A stretch of DNA of 64,000 bases from Nematostella vectensis (lineage: Eukaryota; Cnidaria; Anthozoa; Actiniaria; Edwardsiidae). A program made the position numbers and the translations under genes. The notes under the pieces are model-generated. The model had not been told where the DNA came from. It ran no database searches and worked only from the letters and a program-made list of their open reading frames with translations. Within the stretch, counting starts at the first letter, position 1. Every line of letters begins with the position of its first letter. Location: the NCBI RefSeq assembly GCF_932526225.1, contig NC_064045.1:6866998-6930997 (forward strand), given 5' to 3'. Shown piece by piece: positions 23,296 to 35,210 of this stretch.

Positions 23296-23410
23296 AGGCC
23301 TTGAAATATTGAGGGGGGGGGGCACAATACAGAAACATCAAGAAAATATTGTGGGCACAGCCATAGGGCCCAAATATTGAGCAGTACCCCACCCCCTGTT
23401 ACCGCCCTGT
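23296..23410. repeat. G-rich dispersed repeat, copy
   Basis: Family copy: ATTGAGGGGGGGGGGCACAA, CAGAAACATCAAGAAAATAT, ending TTACCGCCCTG. Confidence 0.65.
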
Positions 23411-23812
23411 ACAGTTTATTTCCCTAAGGATTCAACCAGTGGTTTTAGCTATGGTCTTAATTGTTATGGTGCTATTATAATCCAGACACCTTAGAGCATT
23501 TTTCAGAGGGGGTGGGAGGGTGGCAAGTTTTACAACATGTGTTTCTTTCAAAGAGGTGTGATGGGAGGGGGGGGGAGGCAAAATACAGTATCCTAAATCT
23601 GCTCAGATTTCAAGTACCAATTTTGACAAACTTCGAAAATCCTAGTGCTGTAACCTACATTAAAACATGAATTATGCATTTGTGCCAAATCCAAGTCTTT
23701 TTGCAAGCTCTGTAGATATTCAATAAATCTTGTTGTTTTGTTATTTGAAAGGTATTATAGGTTTATTGGATCGCATAGGCAGAGTTGACTACAAGTTTTT
23801 GGTGAACAGGTA

Positions 23813-25168
23813 ATGCCTGGTGCACACTAGTGACATAATGACATAGACACGCACACTCTTATGTTCATACATGTTTAGCCTGACATAACCACATGGACAT
23901 AATGACATAGAAGAAAAAAACATGTTTTTTCTCTATGTTGTTATGTCCATGTCTTTAATGTTAAACCATTCACACTTGAACATACAGACATAAAAGTGTG
24001 TGCACATATGTCGTTATGTGGTTATATCACTAGTGTGCAGTAGGGGGAGTTTGACACTCTTCCCATGATGCACTTTGTCAAAGTATATTATCAACCACGG
24101 CGCATCGTGATGGCACACAGATGACCTTAGTAATGAAGTCAGTGTGGACAAGATAGAATTGTTCGATGCATTCCAAGGAAGAAACTAGATTGATTATCGC
24201 AAAATCCATCGACAATGAAAAATCAATATTAAAATTTGAAAATGGACGTTTTCTTTGCCTTCCAAATCCACACGGCCTGCACAGGCACTGGGAATGGTGT
24301 CACTTTTGATTGTGCGTGAAGTGCGCGCAGACAGTTTTAAAAAAAAAAAAACTACAATAACCTTATTTTCTAGCCAAAGTCTGCAAAATATTCCTCGAAT
24401 TTAAGGCTTAGTTATATTCTAATTATCTATTTGGCAAACCCTCACCAAAACTGTGCTTCATATCTTATTTTAGTCAGTCAAAAGCAAAAGACAACCGGTT
24501 TATGCAAACCCAGTAAAAAAGAAAGACAGCGAGATGATGTTGTCAATTTTCAGAGACCAGTCGAGTAGTCTATCTTCAAGGCCAAAGTTCGCCCCCTTAG
24601 GAGTGAGGTAGTTTAGTGGTTGACCCCGATTTACAATTTACTTAAGGCCTAATGAATTGAATTAGCTAAAGTGTTAGGGCAGAGAGTCCTTAGAATACAA
24701 AATATTTGGTTAAGAAAAATGTAAACAAACAAGATAGCAGGGCAATGTTACAAGTCTTAGTTTGCATCGCAAAATCCAAACCCAAATCTACTCACCATTA
24801 TTACATAATGTATGAAAAAACACACACATGAGCTAGCTTGTGCCTCAAACTATAATTCCTTATTTTCATTTTACTTGGTTTATACATTAAGTAAGGATAA
24901 TTTGGCTAAACTGCAGAATACCCGTCCACTTATTTGGATTTTTCTTGTATTTACTGCCTCGTTCTATAGAAATCGAGGTGTGAAGTCTCATTGTTAACTC
25001 TTTGTGGACTGGTATTCTGCAGTTGCTCCAATAATTTGACATTTTCTCTGATGCATTTTGACGGATTTCTCCCACGAATTTTGCGCGTATTTTGTTGCTT
25101 ACTTAGAAAAGCATGCGCAAGTGCTCATGGACAGGGTGACCCCTCCTCTAAGTGTGCACCAGGCATTA
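23813..25168. mobile_element. Fold-back element nest
   Basis: An inner palindrome, 23822-24040, has arms TGCACACTAGTGACATAATG and the inverse. The outermost TAATGCCTGGTGCACACT recurs inverted at 25151-25168, so the whole 1.35 kb may be a larger element whose left end was elaborated. The 24046-25150 interior shows no conserved protein. A TA on each flank is compatible with a TA duplication. Confidence 0.5.
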
Positions 25169-25737
25169 GAGAACACGAGTCTTTAGGTATTTCGGATCGG
25201 ATAGCAAAGGAAATTCTTTTGCTACAGAATCACAGCTCGGCAATACCCCAGTCCAAATTGCTTTTTATAAGTCAGTAATAGTGGCACGATCAAATGAATA
25301 ACCTTTAAACAGCCAATGGCCGCCCGAAAGGAAATGCCGACAATACCATGAAGAAATCACTTCTTTGCAGGCGTTAATCGGCATAGCACTTCGATAGCCA
25401 CTCGTGTCCTACAATATCATGTTGTAATGCTTGAAATTCGATTGTAACGCGTACCTTTTTGCTTTTTTCTCCGCTAGATGTGGTACGATGTGGTCAGCCG
25501 ACCATGTGAACTGCAAAAACGCTAGCTCCGCATTGGAGCCTGGGAAAGCCACAGGAGTCCCACCTTGCCGTGCCACGACGGAGAAACCACAAATAATGTT
25601 TGTTTTGAATTCCGGTTTATTTTTGTCGCAACATTCTGGCACTCATGGATGTTAGTTGCATGAAGGATGAAGCAGTCTCTACTGACCCATAGTCAGATTT
25701 ACAACTAATTTTTATTAATAATATAGTTATAGTCAAG
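25169..25737. other. Intergenic, no gene seen
   Basis: Short open frames at 25409-25655 on both strands overlap each other and match nothing I recognise. Confidence 0.4.
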
Positions 25738-27064
25738 AGAGCATAAGATAAGAGAGGGAAACTTTGGTATTACCCGCGCGCCGTCGATTCCGAATCTGGC
25801 TATTTTTAGTAACCACCACCCCACCACTGCGCGTAAGCATTTTTACTCACTCTACCCCCGCGCTTTGGCATTGACATCTTGTTGTTTGCCGCTGATTTGT
25901 GGCTTGAAACCGAAAAAAAACACCCTATTTGCACAAATAACATCGAAAATTTCATTCTAGCATTAAAGATACAGGCAGTTGCGGTTTATTAAGGGAATGT
26001 AGTACTTCGAGAATTGCAAGATTTTGAAAACGTGTTAAAAAAGAGACTCCATTCAAAATCAAGGGCGGAAAAAACATCGTGCTTTAAACACCGCTTCCGC
26101 TCTAGCTTGCTGCTTCTTCGTAGTTTCTCATTATCTTTCTAATGGTCAAACGAAATCTGTAAGTTAGATATGATATTGATTTTGTGAATATTCCGGTTAA
26201 TTGAGAAGGAATCCAAGAAAAATACATCTCATAAAACTATCCTTGTAGCGAGTGAATGCATTTTTGTGATGATCAAAGCCATCAAGCTAAGGTATCTGAG
26301 CTTCTCTAATAGTGAGAAAATAAAGATGGAGATATTACCTGGCCCCCACACACACAACGGCCGAAGGTCCACTTTCGGTTTCCAATGTACGTGCTATTTT
26401 TAGACAAAACCATAAAGCATAAGGTAGATAACTCTAGTATGTAGCCAAATCCGACAATAAACTTCCCATGGAGATACTGCAACGTATATAAAAATCCATT
26501 TTTGTTCTTTCGGGAATGGTCAGATTTTTATCTTAAAGTGTACTAAAAAAATTCTACCGACGGCTAGGTCTGAAGCCTACTTAGGGTAAACCTTGTGTGA
26601 ACTCAGACCGAACTTTCCTGCCTTCGTTAAAAAGTACGAAACGTGAATTGGTGGCCAAATCCCGATTGTCAAATACCACTTGAAAAGGGAGGCGGCACGC
26701 CTATAAGTTTCCCGAGCAAAAGTTCAATCTACTTAAAACAGGAACTGCTTGGCTAAACATGCGAGCTATTTATATGCGAGCGTTTTATATTTCGCTGTCA
26801 AACGCGATAGGTTAGCTAAACAAAATGCTTTTAGTCGTTCCATGGACTTCAATATGCTGACAGCCGATCAGTATATAATTTCTAGATGCTAAATATATCT
26901 TAACTACGTGTTTGACTTATTCCTGCGTATATAATTTCTAGATGCTAAATATATCTTCACTACATGTGTGACTTATTCCTGAGTGACAGGTTACTAAAAA
27001 TAGCAAGGATGGCAATCGACATGGCGCGCGGGTAATACCAAAGTATCCCTCATTTATCTTATCC
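25738..27064. mobile_element. Non-autonomous DNA element with ~75-bp TIRs
   Basis: ACTTTGGTATTACCCGCGCG at the left and its inverse at the right are the core of terminal inverted repeats, from GATAAGATA inwards to CTATTTTTAGTAACC. The interior of about 1.18 kb is non-coding and includes a 57-base direct duplication at 26872-26985 (TATATAATTTCTAGATGCTA). Confidence 0.7.
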
Positions 27065-27332
27065 TCTTTTGTTAAAGTTTTATTAAATCGCAGTTACAAA
27101 TTGAATAACAGATGAAGGCGCAATACAAGGGGGAGGGGTGTTGGGTGGAAGTAACAAAGATGGTGATGGATTTCAGCCAATCTTAAGGGAATTTCGTGGT
27201 TTAGAATTTAGACCAGCAAACTCTGTTCCTCCTGCCCTAGTATGGGTCCGCTTCAAAACAATCCAGCCCCGATAAAGTCCCCAATTTTTGCAGTTATTTT
27301 TACTGCACCATTTATCATAAAGTGTTATAGCA

Positions 27333-27640
27333 TTGATGGCCTAGTGGTTGGCAAACCAGGGGCGGATCAAGAAGTTTAAAAAGGGGGGGACCGAAGCAAA
27401 AGTTTCAAGAAAGGGGGGACCGGCCTTATTGTTCATCCGTATATTTCCTTATAATTCTTGTTGTTTGAAGCCAAATGTCTAAAAATAGGGGGGGGCAGGG
27501 CCACTCGCCCCCCCCCCCTAGATCCGCCTCTGCAAACTGGCCTCTCATCGCTGCAACCGAAATTCGAATTCCGGGCTCTGAACTCGAGGACTTTTCTAGG
27601 ATCAGGTCTGGATTTGAATGTGGTGCTGTTAGTGGGTTAA
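27333..27640 (+). repeat. Possible tRNA-derived SINE, split by a MITE
   Basis: TGGCCTAGTGG at 27337 is a perfect RNA polymerase III box A, and AAATTCGAATTCC near 27555 resembles a box B. Removing the inserted fold-back at 27357-27532 puts them about 45 bases apart, near tRNA spacing. The body downstream is unassigned. SINE identity is inference. Confidence 0.45.
27357..27532. mobile_element. G-rich fold-back MITE with CAAAC target duplication
   Basis: Ends CAGGGGCGGATCAAG and CTAGATCCGCCTCTG are inverted. CAAAC is present on both sides (27352-27356 and 27533-27537), giving a clean 5-base duplication. Confidence 0.7.
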
Positions 27641-27789
27641 CTTGTTTCTCCTACGTTTCCAGTTTTTTGGACGAGACCCAAAACACTGTGTGCTATTCGT
27701 AAGAGTAGGGAGTTGCTCCCGGTTGCCTAGTTATCTCTCTCTGGACCCAGAGAACGAAGAGCCCGCGCTTTGATCATTATTGTTCTTGC

Positions 27790-27933
<144 letters not shown>

Positions 27934-28251
27934 CAAAACCTTTTGAACGTAAATGTTCAAGTATCGTCCGTAATTGCAGTTTACTGGAAGAAGGGTGGTT
28001 AATAAAAAGTTCAAATACTCATTAATAGCCATTTCGCCAATCGGTCAACGGAATTTTGGTCACGGCGATGGACTTCTATCAATAAACTACTCCTCGTTAA
28101 GTTCGTTAAGTAATAAAGGAATACTAAGTTACCCTTTGATGATAACAATAACAAACACACACAACGAACAAAGAAAACGATTGTGAATAAACTAGCTATT
28201 GTCTTTTATCGGTTTAAAGATTCCTCGGGGCATAGCCTCTAGTTGATCTTT

Positions 28252-28293
28252 AAACCCCCCCCCCCCAAAAAAAAAAAAAAAAAAAAAAAAACA
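28252..28293. repeat. Poly-C / poly-A tract
   Basis: Fourteen C residues followed by over twenty A residues (one read group interrupts). It may be a retroelement tail or an assembly-prone homopolymer. Nothing else is recognised in 28294-28720. Confidence 0.8.
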
Positions 28294-28720
28294 CTCTTTT
28301 TTCAAACAGTACACAACCAGTTGGATTCATCAACATTTGTTTATGATTACATAAAATGAAATGATTACAATCTAGTTTTTGATTTACTTTCGGATTGGAT
28401 ATCACTCTAAAAGGATAACTTCATTCATGCCTGAAGTTACATTGGTACCAATAAAATAACAATGTATATGTATATATACAATATATACAGTATATGTATA
28501 TAACAAAACTTTTAGTTAGTCTCAATCAATGGCTAAATCATTGTTTGTCTCCTTGTCTATCGTTTGTTATAGGCAGGAGAGTTTGTAATTTCCAACGTCG
28601 TACAGGACATGACTGAATTTGTCAATTACCCTTTACTCCGTCAAGTTTTTTCTGCGCATGGTTGAATAGCCAGATCCCTCTGTTCTCCTAACGATCCTGG
28701 ATACTGTTCTTCGTGTCTGA

Positions 28721-28872
28721 ACACTGAGACTTCCATTGTTGGTTGTTCGTCACTAGAGTTTTGAACCTCGGGTCTTCAAGGGTGGTTAGTCAAGTTGATC
28801 TTAGAGGTAAATCTCCTGTCACAAAGTATACACCTGTAGGGTCTCTCTTACCCGTGTACCATGCACGGCATC
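28721..28872 (-). pseudogene. Detached copy of the giant zinc-finger repeat module
   Basis: About 150 bases match the end of each C-terminal module of the giant zinc-finger gene (compare 33030-33180). The reading runs from the H-link of finger 2 through finger 3 into the PRFKTLV region, but in frame there is a TAA where the modules have AAG or ATG after GG, and a TGA where the final Cys codon of finger 3 should be. It lies 3.4 kb beyond the last module and is dead. Confidence 0.85.
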
Positions 28873-28879
28873 GTCGGTG

Positions 28880-29610
28880 AGGACATTTAGTCGCCCGCGA
28901 ACAGTACGTAAGCGGTCTTCATTGCCCTTGACTACGTAAAGATGGCGTCTTAGTTGGAAAAGCCCATTGTATTTTAAACCAATCAAAAACAGCATATTTT
29001 AAGCCACTAATGTGCAAATGATCCAGGGGAAGCGGGGTTTTGGCCTTGAGGACAGAAAACGGCATCAATTTTGCTAAAATTCTCGAGAAAATCGACCTAT
29101 AATGATGGCAATCGAATTCCCCCTCGATAAAAATATTACCCATTTAGCTAGGAATGGCTTCATTTTGCTGTCTTGTCGGAGTTTTTTAAGGAAATCTGAG
29201 GGTAACTGGTCGAAGTATTAGCTCTCATGAATGGAATCACGAGGTAAGTTCGTGTCGCGAATGATTATTAAACATTCTACGATCTTTTCCGTCTTGGCAT
29301 GTTGTGTTGGTTGTGTATCGCATCGCCATTAGAGGCTTCAGCTGTTTTTATTGATTGTGGCTTTCAAATTGGTTTTACATAAAGTTAGTCGCTTACTATC
29401 ATAATGCTATGGTTTCAGAAAACCTCTACGATAACTTTAAGCAACTTAAATATTTTGCAAGCTTCTACAATAATTAGTATGAATATTATGTTTTCGTATT
29501 TCGTTTGCTAAAATAATGGAGTCTGCCTGACTCAACCGAAAGCTATAAGTAGTTACTTAATTTATACAAATATATTGCAATGATATCGGCCTTTAATTCT
29601 AACTTCTAAC
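28880..29610. other. Intergenic, no gene seen
   Basis: Downstream of the RAG1-like remnant. The ORF at 28919-29143 has no recognisable domain. Confidence 0.4.
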
Positions 29611-29611
29611 T

Positions 29612-31674
29612 TCATTGCTTTTCTTTGCTTTTAAGATTACGCCGTTTCTTCTCAGGAATAACGTTCCTGTTAGCCGGTGCAACGATCACGTAGTGATCTT
29701 GGATGATGGCTTTGAGGCGATTTGTAGCCGGCTTTGTTTGGCTGTGCGTACGGTGCAGGGCCTGAAGCTCATGGTGGATTGATTCGCCTCCCTGCTCCCC
29801 GAAAAAGCCCAAATGGAATCTCCAGCGCCTGATGAATTTCCACGACGTGGTGCTCCAGCATGTGTAACTTGGGAGGGAAAGACTCATCAGGAAATGTTTC
29901 GCGGTAGTAACCACATAGTAGTTTGATATCTTGCTCTGTTGGCGAAAAATAAGTCAAAATAGGTTTGAATATTCAGGTTGTAGAATGGCACTATTTCAAT
30001 TCGTATTTACCCAGAATTGATAACTGTTCTTGGGACATCGGGGTCGCAGAATTGTACTTGAAGTGGCAAACACTGAATAAGCTGAACAACTGTTGGAATT
30101 TTGCCTTGACAGTTCTTGCCTGGCCAAGTAGTTCTGGACACTCAGTCTGGCAGACCTCAATGACTCTGTGGCAAACGGCTTCAATATTCTTGGGCTTTGT
30201 GAACAAAATGTGGACAAAATCCAGTTACTAAACCACCTGTCGTAGCGAAACAAATACTTTAAGATATGTTGCTATTTCAACCAATTATTTCGTTTCTAAC
30301 AAAGGATTAATTTAGATTTTTATAAATAAAAACCTACCGCGTAAGCTTTCCAAGGGCAAACCAAGGTAGGCGGAGGTCAGCTTTCATGGCCAAGGCCTCT
30401 CCCTCTGGAATCTGCAAGATGAGTTCCTTGCCAAGGGCTTTCTTTAGAACTGCCTCGCGCTCCTTCTTCTCCTTTTGTCGCAGTTGATGGATAACCAGGG
30501 TGTCCATCTCCCCACCCGCGCTTAGCCTCCCACCGACCTTCTGTAAATGAGAGACCCTTCTTCTCAAATGCCGGACAGAAACCTCGTCATTTGGCTTTTG
30601 GGAATTTGGCGTGTGTTTTAACACCAATGACTGTGGATCAAAAACAGTAATTAGCTTATTTTGACAAGAAGAAATGGTCAAATTGAATGTTTTTTTTCGG
30701 GGGGGGGGGGGTGGGTGGGTATTTACCTTTCCGCGGCATGGTAGTGAGACGGTTTTGTCAGCTGAGCGCTTTAAAAGTTCTCGCACCACTGCAGTCCCCA
30801 GTTCGGCGACCTCCCTATTCATTTTCCCATCTCTCAGGTCTTTTAGGGCCTCGCTGATTGTCTGGGATGGCTGCTGTTGGGCGACGTTTGGGGGGGCGCT
30901 GCCTTCGCTTGGTCGACATTCATGTTCCCCACAATGCTGATATTGTACCTCCTTACCGCATCCTTTGCACTTGTATATTTGACTTTCTATCAGACCAAGT
31001 AGCGTATGGTTGAACTTTTTGATGTCGTCCCCGGAACTGAGGATTGTTTTACACACCGGGCATGAAGAGTTAACGGCAAGGGCTTGTGTAAGGCACGCGC
31101 CACAAGCATTATGCGTAAAGATTGTCTCGACCGGTTTGTCCAATAGCTCGCAGCAAATTGGACAATAGAAGTCGTCTTTTCGGATTTCGTTCAACTCGAA
31201 CCGTTCTGAAAAATTATCAATCCGTCGACTTGCAATCTCTTTTGTCACATCGGCTATTTGATCTTGTAACGCCGCAACAGAGTCTACAAAGGAGATCCGT
31301 CGCTGCGCTTTTCTTGTGTTTCCACCACCTCGCTTTGACTTTTTTGGTCTTCCTCCTTTTCTTGCAAACTCTTCTTTTTCGCAAGTACTGCAAGTGTCAG
31401 TCTGTTTTTCCCAAAAAACGACCTCGCGAGTGTGGATGCGATACGACCGAAAACACTCACGACAGAACTTCGATGGGTGAATCGTCTGATCGTCCTTTTC
31501 AATACTCAAATTGTAGGTTTCAGCAAGAAATACTACGTGGCCCTTGCAATTATAACTAGTTTCGAACCGGTCTTTGTATTTCTTGAGGCGATTTCCACAA
31601 ACTCTGCAAATTTTTTCAAGATTTTGTAGGTGAATACTGTTAATGCGTTCACCTTCCGAGGTCGCGCCGGCCAT
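29612..31674 (-). pseudogene. RAG1 N-terminal-like / transposase gene, core-deleted remnant
   Basis: Model exons are 31674-30727, 30630-30338, 30236-30011 and 29935-29612. Exon 1 carries the RAG1 N-terminal architecture: LEKICRVCGNRLK, then IHPSKFCRECFRS and CSTCEKEEFARKGGRP (the Cys pairs of the Zn-dimer region), basic residues, a RING finger (FYCPICCELLDKPVE, FTHNACGACL, SCPVCKTIL) and the following C2H2-like site (YKCKGCGKEVQYQHCGEHEC). Exon 2 ends in LRLPWFALGKLTR, continuing as RWFSNW in exon 3. Exon 3 then jumps, out of frame, to a late transposase segment (KNIEAVCHRVIEVCQ), and exon 4 gives PPKLHMLEHHVVE and GEQGGESIHHELQALHRTHS. The central catalytic region is absent, and one extra base near 29812 separates IPFG from FFGEQGGE. 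The layout resembles RAG1 and the N-RAG-TP type elements of invertebrates. The ATG at 31672-31674 is preferred; upstream TTG is not a start. A domesticated RING protein from exons 1-2 alone remains possible. Confidence 0.85.
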
Positions 31675-31683
31675 GAACTCCAA

Positions 31684-32102
31684 ATATTAAGTAAGTTCAG
31701 AAATCAGTCAAAAAGCATTCGCGATACCGTATGAGTGTAGAAATGAGAACTGTAAAGGGGGGAGATTGCATTGAATGCAGTGGTTGCGATATAAAAACTC
31801 AGGCAAGATCATAGTCTGAACATGAAGTCATTTATTTTGCGCAATTTGTTTCCGCCATTAATTGCCTTAGCACTGTAAAGTAAACTCTTCTTATTGTTAC
31901 AGTATTCATGGCACTGCCGCTTATAGCACCTTATCTGTGAGGTAATTTCCTAAATATTCTAAAAATGCTCATTGCGCACACTTGTCTTTCAACACTAGCT
32001 GGTACGCATCACGTTTTTTACTTCCAAGTATCGAGGAAGCGTGCGCCGAGCGCCGCGCGTTAGTCATTAACAGAGTTAATAACCACGACTTCCGGTCTGT
32101 TA
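31684..32102. other. Intergenic between RAG1-like gene and zinc-finger tail
   Basis: Putative 5' flank of the RAG1-like gene. No TATA box or other feature stands out. Confidence 0.4.
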
Positions 32103-33011
32103 TTAAAAGCGCGGTCGCTCAGCTAAATGTCCTCTTAGCGGCTGTTTGAAATAGCCGTGCATGCTCACATGTTTGGCAACATATTCCGGCGTACAAAACA
32201 TCTTACCACACAGTTCGCAAGTCTTGGATGGTCGGCAATTGTGGACGGTGCTCATATGCTTCTTCATCTCGCTGAACGAGACATATGAATTGCTGCATTT
32301 GTTACATTTATACTCTATCGGTGTTTGAAGACTTACTGGGGCTGTTTGTTGCATTTTCGGCATTGGTGGAATCATCACGTCTGGTTGTGAGACTGATAGA
32401 TCTTCACGGAAGACTGGTTTAACGGTTGGTGTATATGCACTGGCGATTAGTTCAATAGCTGGTCCATCCACACCGACGGTTGGCTCATTACTTGGTGCAT
32501 CTACACTGGTGGTTGGTTCGACGGCTGGCGCATCCACCTTGACGATTGGTTCAATAGTAAGCGCATCTACACTCACGATTGGTTCGACGGTTGGTCCATC
32601 CACACCGACGGTTGGCTCATTACTTGGTGCATCTACACTGGTGGTTGGTTCAATAGTTGGTACATCTACAGTGACGATTGGTTCGACGGCTGGTGCATCC
32701 ACCTTGACGATTGGTTCAATTGTTGGCGCATCTACATTGACGATTGGTTCGACGGTTGGTGCATCCACCCTGACAATTGGTTCAATTGTATGCGCATCTA
32801 CAATCACGATTTGTTCGACGGTTGGTGCATCCACCCTGACGATTTTTTCAATTGTTGGCGCATCTAAACTCACGATTGGTTCGGCGGCTGGTGCATCCAC
32901 CCTGACGATTGGTTCAATTGTTGGCGCATCTACATCAACGGCTGGTTCAGTGGCTGGTTCATCGTTACTCAACGCTAGTTCAAAGTCTTCTGTTTGCTTT
33001 ACTTCGCTTGA
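32103..33011 (-). pseudogene. Terminal module of the giant zinc-finger gene, cut off by a stop
   Basis: The frame of the 33012-43640 gene continues for about 303 codons past the TAA at 33012-33014: spacer with the VDAPTIEPIVR-type 11-residue repeat (about 15 units), then fingers CNKCSNSYVSFSEMKKHM and CELCGKMFCTPEYVAKHV. Finger 3 is lost: after KHVSM the sequence diverges (HGYFKQPLRG) and stops at 32103. The TAA sits where sister modules have TAC (Tyr of NLYSSEVK). No ATG opens this segment (the first candidate codon is TTG), so without read-through it is untranslated. Confidence 0.85.
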
Positions 33012-35210
33012 TTATAGGTTTCTGAACACCGAGAGTTCCGTCGTTGGTTGTTCGTCACTTGAGCTTTGAACCTCGGGTCTGCAAGGGTGGTTAGTCAAGT
33101 TGATCTTCGAGGTAAATCCCCTGTCACAATGTATGCACCTGTAAGGTCTCATCTTCCCGTGTACCATGCTCACATGTTTGGCGACATACTCCGGCGTACA
33201 AAACATCTTACCACACAGTTCGCAAGTCTTGGATGGTCGGCAATTGTGGACAGTCCTCATATGCTTCTTCATCTCGCTAAACGAGACATATGAATTGCTG
33301 CATTTGTTACATTTATACTCTATTGGTGTTTGAGGACTTACTGGGGCTGTTTCTTGCATTTCCGGCGTCGGTGGAATCATCACGTCTGGATGTAAGACTG
33401 GTAAATCTTCATTGAAGACTGGTTTGATAGTTGGTGCATTTACACTGAAGGTTGGTTCAACTGCAGGTCCATCCACACCGACGGTTGGTTCTATAGTTGG
33501 GTCATCTAAGCTGGCAATTGGTTCAATAGCACATGCGTCTACACTGTCGGTTGGTTCTATAGTTGGGTCATCTAAGCTGGCAATTGGTTCAATAGCACAT
33601 GCGTCTACACTGTCGATTGGTTCAATGGTTTGTGCATCTACATCAACGGCTGGTTCATCGTCACTCAACGCTAGTTCAAAGTCTTCTGTTTGCTTTACTT
33701 CGCTCGAGTATAGATGTCTGAACACTGGGAATTCCGTCGTTAGTTGTTCGTCACTTGAGCTTTGAACCTCGGGTCTGCAAGGGTGGTTAGTCAGGTTGAT
33801 CTTAGAGGTAAATCTCCTGTCACAATGTATGCACCTGTAAGGTCTTTCCTTCTCGTGTACCATGCTCACATGTTTGGCGACATATTCCGGCCTACAAAAC
33901 ATCTTACTACACAGTTCGCAAGTCTTGGATGGTCGGCAATGGTGCACGGTGCTCATGTGCTTCTTCATCTCGCTAAACGAGACATATGAATTCCTGCATT
34001 TGTTACATTTATACTCTATTGGTGTTTGAGGACTTACTGGGGCTGTTCGTTGAATTTCCGGCTCTGGTGGACGTATCACGGCTGATTGTAAGACTGGTAA
34101 ATCTTCATTGAAGACTGGTTTGATAGTTGGTGCATTTACACTGAAGGTTGGTTCAATTGCAGGTCCATCCACACCGACAGTTGGTTCAATAGTTGGGTCA
34201 TCTAAGCTGGCAATTTGTTCAATAGCACGTGCGTCTACACTGTCGATTGGTTCAATGGTTTGTGCATCTACATCAACGGCTGGTTCATCGTCACTCAACG
34301 CTAGTTCAAAGTCTTCTGTTTGCTTTACTTCGCTCGAGTATAGATGTCTGAACACTGGGAATTCCGTCGTTGGTCGTTCGTCACTAGAGTTTTGAACCTC
34401 GGGTCTGCAAGGGTGGTTAGTCAGGTTGATCTTAGAGGTAAATCTCCTGTCACAATGTATGCACCTGTAAGGTCTCATCTTCCCGTGTACCATGCTCACA
34501 TGCTTGGCAACATATTCCGGCGTACAAAACATCTTACCGCACAGTTCGCAAGTCTTGGATGGTCGGCAATTGTGGACGGTGCTCATATGCTTCTTCATCT
34601 CGCTAAACGAGACATATGAATTGCTGCATTTGTTACATTTATACTCTATTGGTGTTTGAAGACTTACTGGGGCTGTTTGTTGCATTTCCGGTATTGGTGG
34701 AATCATCACGTCTGGTTGTAAGACTGATAGATCTTCACGGAAGACTGGTTTAACGGTTGGTGTATATGTACTGGCGATTAGTTCAATGGCTGGTCCATCC
34801 ACACCGACGGTTGGCTCATTACTCGGTGCATCTACACTGACGATTGGTTCGACGGCTGGTCCATCCACCCTGACGATTGGTTCAATTGTATGCGCATCTA
34901 CACTCACGATTGGTTCGACGGTTAGTGCATCCACCCTGACAATTGGTTCAATTGTTGGCGCATCTACACTCACGCTTGGTTTGACGGTTGGTGCATCCAC
35001 CCTGACGATTGGTTCAATTGTTGGCGCATGAACACTGATGATTGGTTCGACGGTTGTTGCATCCACTCTGACGATTGGTTCAATTGTTGGCCCATCTACA
35101 CTGACGATTGGTTTGACGGCTGGTGTATCCACCCTGAAGATTGATTCAATGGTTGGTCCATCTACATCCACGGCTTGTTCAGTAGCTGGTTCATCCTCAC
35201 TTAACGCTAG
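32430..35210. repeat. ~0.65-0.9-kb tandem modules, each with fingers plus 33-bp repeats
   Basis: Four complete modules (finger blocks near 34660, 34010, 33320 and 32330, with an older one at 35560) are 90% or more alike over finger and flank sequence. Their spacers vary in number of the 33-base VDAPTIEPIVR unit. Confidence 0.85.

Noticed and set aside
24595-24640. Possible tRNA-like sequence (GTAGTTTAGTGGTT)
   Set aside because: Resembles box A only loosely, and no box B or acceptor stem pairing could be found.
32900-32972. A separate gene starting at 32972
   Set aside because: The putative first codon is TTG, inside a repeat module that continues the giant gene's frame after its stop.
32509-33069. 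186-codon plus-strand frame
   Set aside because: Antisense to the VDAPTIEPIVR spacer repeats; Ser/Thr/Gly repeats come from the other strand's code.
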